Positions 12,863 through 16,026 of a stretch of 16,026 nucleotides of DNA are shown here, one piece after another. The notes below the pieces were generated by a model. The model was not told the DNA's origin and searched no databases. It saw only the letters and a program-made list of their open reading frames with translations. The DNA is from an uncultured Sutterella sp. (lineage in GTDB: Bacteria; Pseudomonadota; Gammaproteobacteria; Burkholderiales; Burkholderiaceae_F): positions 1-16,026 of the forward strand of contig CAKQKT010000039.1 of the NCBI GenBank assembly GCA_934249275.1, in the 5' to 3' direction. How positions within the stretch are numbered: position 1 is the stretch's first letter; each line of letters starts with the position of its first letter. Made by a program: the position numbers and the translations under genes.

Positions 12863-15307
12863 ATGCTTTCACGACGTAATTTCCTCACTCACACGGCCAT
12901 GCTCGGCTCTGCCGCCGGGTTTACGGCAACTCCCTTGAGCAGTGCGGTTGCTGCCGCGGTCGACGATCTTGAGACGACGACCTGGTCCTGCTGCTCGATC
13001 AACTGCGGCTCGCGCTGCCTCTTGAGGTGCGTATCCAAGAAAGGCCGCGTCATTCGCATTGAAACTGACAATACGGGCGATCCGTAAGCCGGAGCTTCGG
13101 CCACATCGTGCCCGCAGGTTCGCGCCTGCCAGCGCGGTCGCGCGATCCGCCAGCGCCTCTATTCCGAAGAACGCCTGAAATTCCCGATGAAGCGCGTCGG
13201 CAAGCGCGGGGAAGGGCGCTTCGAGCGCATTTCCTGGGATCAGGCTCTTGACGAAATCGCTGCCCGCCTGAAGAAGACCATCGCCGAGCACACGAACGAG
13301 TCCGTCATGCTGATGCACGGCTCGGGCAATTATTCGCTCTTCAACAACCGCAACTGCACGTTCCGCTTCTTCAATATGATCGGCGGCAACATCGGCTGGT
13401 ATTCCGACTATTCCGCTGCCTGCATTCAGCATGCATGGCCTTATCTTTACGGCGGATTCGGCTACGGCGGCGTACGCTCGACGAACAACGGCGCCGGCTC
13501 CTACATGAACCAGGTGAAGAATGCCAAGCTTTACGTCACTTTCGGCAACAATCCGGCCGTGACTCGTGCGTCCGGCGGCGGCCAGTCCTGGGAGCTCTAT
13601 GGTGCGCTTCGCGAAGGCAAGACGCGCATGGTCGTGATCGATCCGATCTGCTCGGATACGCTTGCAGGCCGTGATGCCGAATGGATTGCCATTCGTCCGG
13701 GCACCGACGCGGCGCTCTGTGAAGGCATGGCCTGGGTCATGATCAATGAGAATCTCGTCGATCAGGCCTTCCTCGACAAGTATTGCGTCGGCTACGACGA
13801 AAAGACGCTGCCGGCATCCGCGCCGAAAGGCTCGGACTACAAGTCCTACATTCTCGGCAAGGGTCCGGACAAGACCGCGAAGACCCCGCAGTGGGCCTCC
13901 CGCATCACGCAGGTTCCGGTTGAAACGATCGAAAGCCTGGCTCGTGAAATCGCCACCACCAAGCCCGTCTTCATCTCTCAGGGCTGGGGCCCGCAGCGCC
14001 GCATGAACGGCGAAACCCAGTCGACGGCCATCGCGATGATGGCGCTTCTGACCGGCCAGGTGGGCCTCCCGGGCACCAACTCCGGTGCGCGTGAAGGCGA
14101 CTCCTACGGCATCGATACGGGCCTGCCCGTCGGCAAGAATCCGATCGGCAAGTCGTTCCCGATCTTCCTCTGGCCGCGCGCCGTGAAGGATGCCAAGGGC
14201 ATGACGGCGCTCAACGCGGGCGTTCGCGGCTGCGACAGGCTCGAGCACAACGTCAAGTTCATCTGGAACACGCAGGGCAACACGCTCGTCAATCAGCACG
14301 GCGGCGTGAATCAAATTCGAGAAATGCTCGAGGACGAGTCTCTCGTCGAGACGATCGTCGTTGTCGACAATCAGATGACGCCGTCCGCCCGCTTCGCCGA
14401 CTATGTCCTGCCCGACACGATGAACCAGGAAATCGACGACATGCAGGGCGATGCCTACGCCGTCGGCGACTACAACTACATCGTTGCCTGCCCGAAGGCT
14501 GCGGACATTCTTTGGGAGCAGAAGCCCAACTACTGGATCATGAGCCAGATGGCCAAGCGCTTCGGCCTCGAGGACAAGTTCACCGAAGGCCGCACTCAGA
14601 AGGAATGGATTCGCTGGGGCTACGAACAGACGCTCGCCAAGGCCGCGAAGCAGCCCGATCCGATCAAGCTTCCGTCCTTTGACGAATTCTGGTCGAAGGG
14701 CTTCGTCAAGTATCACATGGGCCATGATTCCGGCATCGTCCTCAAGGCTTTCCGCGACGATCCGGTGAAGAATCCGCTCAAGACGCCTTCGGGCAAGATC
14801 GAAATCTATTCGGAGCGCCTCGCAAAGATTGCTTCGACCTGGGAGCTCCCGAAGACCAAGGGTCAGGAAATCCATCCGATCCCGCAGTTCATCGCAACGG
14901 CCGAAATGCTCGGCCAGGGCGATCCGCTCGAAAAGAAGTATCCGCTTGAGATCTACGGCTACCATGGCGCGGGCCGCACGCATTCGACCTATCACAACGT
15001 GCCGTGGCTCCGTGCTCTCCATCCCGACGAGCTCATGATCAATCCGATCGACGCAGAGCCCCGCGGCATTAAGACGGGCGACAAGGTCAAGGTCTTCAAC
15101 GACCGCGGCTCTCTTGTCATTCCCGCCTTTGTCACGAACCGCGTGATTCCGCATCTGGTGGCGATGCCTCAGGGTGCCTGGTACAAGCCTGACGAGAAGG
15201 GCGTCGACCGGGGAGCCTGCTTCAACGTTCTGACGACGCTTGAATCGACCCCGCTTGCCAAGGGCAATCCTTCTCACACGAACCTCGTGCAGGTTGAAAA
15301 GCTTTGA
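12863..15307 (+). pseudogene. dmsA: DMSO-reductase-type molybdopterin catalytic subunit, interrupted by an in-frame TAA
   Basis: Full-length frame of 814 codons, the size of E. coli DmsA, with one stop (TAA, 13085-13087) at codon 75. The first part (12863-13087) has a twin-arginine signal, SRRNFLTHTAML, and three cysteines of the [4Fe-4S] site, CSINCGSRC (44-52). After the stop the same frame resumes with VRACQRGRAIRQR (fourth Cys, residue 89) and SEERLKFPMKRVGKRGEGRFERISW, then the molybdopterin domains, including the DYS motif that I take to hold the molybdenum-ligand serine (SDYSAAC, near 13409). The dinucleotide-binding C-terminus (GYHGAGRTHSTYHN, INPIDAEPRGIKTGDKVKVFNDRG) is intact. An internal ATG at 13187 (MKRVGKRG) opens 706 codons, but it has no family precedent as a start and would drop export signal and cluster. 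The family reduces S- or N-oxides in the periplasm; substrate unknown. It may be a recent null allele or a base error. Confidence 0.8.
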
Positions 15308-15321
15308 ATCGGAGTCACACT

Positions 15322-15912
15322 ATGAAGCAATACGGATTCTATTTCGATGCAACGCGCTGCACGGGCTGCAAGACCTGCGTGATCGCGTGCTGCGACAAGA
15401 ACGGACTTGAGGACGGCCGTCAGTTCCGTCATGTCCTTCCCTTTGAAAACGGCGGCTGGCGTCAGGACCGCATGACGGGCGCCTGGCATCAGGACGTGTC
15501 TCACGGCTACGTTTCGGTGTCCTGCAACCACTGCAGCGATCCCGCCTGCGTCAAGGTCTGCCCGACCAAGGCTCACGCCAAGCACGACGACAAGGGCGGA
15601 CTCGTCCTGATCGATCAGTCGAAGTGCATCGGCTGCGGCATGTGCGCAAAGGCCTGCCCGTATGGCGCGCCGGTTCTTGACGAGAAGGCGCACAAGATGA
15701 CGAAGTGCGATGCCTGCGTCGACCGCGTGGTCAAGGGCGAGCTTCCGGTGTGCGTCGCGGCATGTCCGCAGCGCGCGCTTGACTTCGGCTATGTCGATGA
15801 TCTCAAGGCCAAGTACGGCGAAGGCGCGCACATCGAGCCTCTGCCGTCTCCGGCCGTCACCAAGCCCAATCTCGTCGTCAGGCACGGCAAGGTCGGGAAG
15901 GAAGTCCGATAG
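15322..15912 (+). CDS. dmsB: DmsB-type four-cluster [4Fe-4S] electron-transfer subunit
   Basis: A 196-residue ferredoxin-like protein, slightly shorter than E. coli DmsB (about 205). All 16 cluster cysteines are present in four groups: CTGCKTCVIAC (13-23), CNHCSDPACVKVC (68-80), CIGCGMCAKAC (102-112), and CDAC (129-132) with CVAAC (144-148). It passes electrons to the molybdenum subunit. It has no signal peptide, as is normal: the family rides through the Tat system bound to DmsA. The ATG at 15322 has GGAG seven bases upstream; a TTG six codons earlier lies inside the end of dmsA and is less likely. It begins 14 bases after dmsA and would be cotranscribed. No membrane anchor (DmsC/NrfD) or maturation chaperone (DmsD/TorD) gene follows before the terminator. 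With dmsA broken, it may have no partner of its own. Confidence 0.9.
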   Translation: MKQYGFYFDATRCTGCKTCVIACCDKNGLEDGRQFRHVLPFENGGWRQDRMTGAWHQDVSHGYVSVSCNHCSDPACVKVCPTKAHAKHDDKGGLVLIDQSKCIGCGMCAKACPYGAPVLDEKAHKMTKCDACVDRVVKGELPVCVAACPQRALDFGYVDDLKAKYGEGAHIEPLPSPAVTKPNLVVRHGKVGKEVR

Positions 15913-15925
15913 ACAAGCGGTCAAG

Positions 15926-15990
15926 TGAGGCTTCGGCCTGACTGACAGGATAAGACCCGTTCGGCTTGCATTTGCCGGACGGGTTTTTTT
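15926..15990 (+). terminator. Terminator after dmsB
   Basis: ACCCGTTCGGC (15955-15965) pairs with GCCGGACGGGT (15974-15984), 11 bp with one T-G pair and an 8-base loop, followed by seven T, a textbook intrinsic terminator. A small UUCG hairpin, AGGC-TTCG-GCCT (about 15928-15939), precedes it. The last 36 bases of the window show nothing recognisable. Confidence 0.9.
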
Positions 15991-16026
15991 AATTTGCAAC
16001 GCCTCAGTTAAGGTGGCGACTTGCTC

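Noticed and set aside
13085..13105. Selenocysteine or programmed recoding at the dmsA stop
   Set aside because: The stop is TAA, not the TGA used for selenocysteine; the sequence after it can form only a short GCCG/CGGC stem, not a convincing recoding structure. Readthrough is left open only as a remote possibility.
12869..15277. 802-codon open frame on the minus strand opposite dmsA
   Set aside because: It mirrors the dmsA frame and arises from strong codon bias in GC-rich DNA; its translation has no recognisable domain, while the plus strand is clearly a molybdoenzyme.
13187..15307. Treating the ATG at 13187 as the true start of a cytoplasmic molybdoenzyme
   Set aside because: MKRVGKRGEG is an internal, conserved DmsA motif, no ribosome binding site precedes it, and the conserved VRACQRGR and SEERLKFP segments lie upstream in the same frame.

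Overview
The window looks like chromosomal DNA of a GC-rich, anaerobic or microaerophilic betaproteobacterium, most likely a gut Sutterellaceae (Burkholderiales). This is inferred from gene content: a secreted FAD 'fumarate-reductase-like' flavoprotein, a Tat-exported DMSO-reductase-type molybdoenzyme with its iron-sulfur subunit, and a secreted C69 dipeptidase. No rRNA, tRNA or CRISPR array was seen.

Left part (1-3660): three rightward genes. A Bcr/CflA-type MFS drug exporter (275-1516) is followed by a membrane-anchored MORN/YwqK-repeat protein (1652-2266) and an exported protein of unknown function built from two diverged copies of one domain joined by a charged helix (2426-3586). A strong hairpin terminator at 3611-3649 separates the last from a leftward tyrosine recombinase (3662-4630) that has all its catalytic residues but no visible mobile element around it.

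Middle (4631-8631): a signal-peptide-bearing FAD oxidoreductase (5011-6510) converges on a Crp/Fnr-family regulator (6621-7343); a 17-bp stem between them can end both transcripts. The flavoprotein keeps the FAD-binding fold but appears to lack the residues that bind and protonate fumarate, so its substrate is unknown. A gene-poor stretch (7344-8013) carries an alternating array of short inverted repeats (7798-7887). It is followed by a leftward four-helix membrane protein of unknown function (8014-8631).

Right part (8632-16026): a hipBA toxin-antitoxin operon (8873-10470) has two matching operator palindromes over its start region, and its HipA has Thr where E. coli HipA has the autophosphorylated Ser. 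Then come a secreted C69 dipeptidase (10729-12543), whose nucleophile cysteine is the first residue after the signal peptide, and a dmsAB pair (12863-15912). The dmsA frame is broken by one in-frame TAA at 13085-13087, between the third and fourth cysteines of its [4Fe-4S] site, yet the following 740 codons are intact and in the same frame. dmsB is complete and ends at a clean terminator, with no membrane-anchor (dmsC) gene behind it.

Overall the window mixes anaerobic periplasmic redox and peptide-scavenging genes with accessory genes (integrase, hipBA, orphan regulator). The interrupted dmsA, the atypical flavoprotein, the hipBA control region and variant HipA P-loop, and the inverted-repeat array deserve the closest look.
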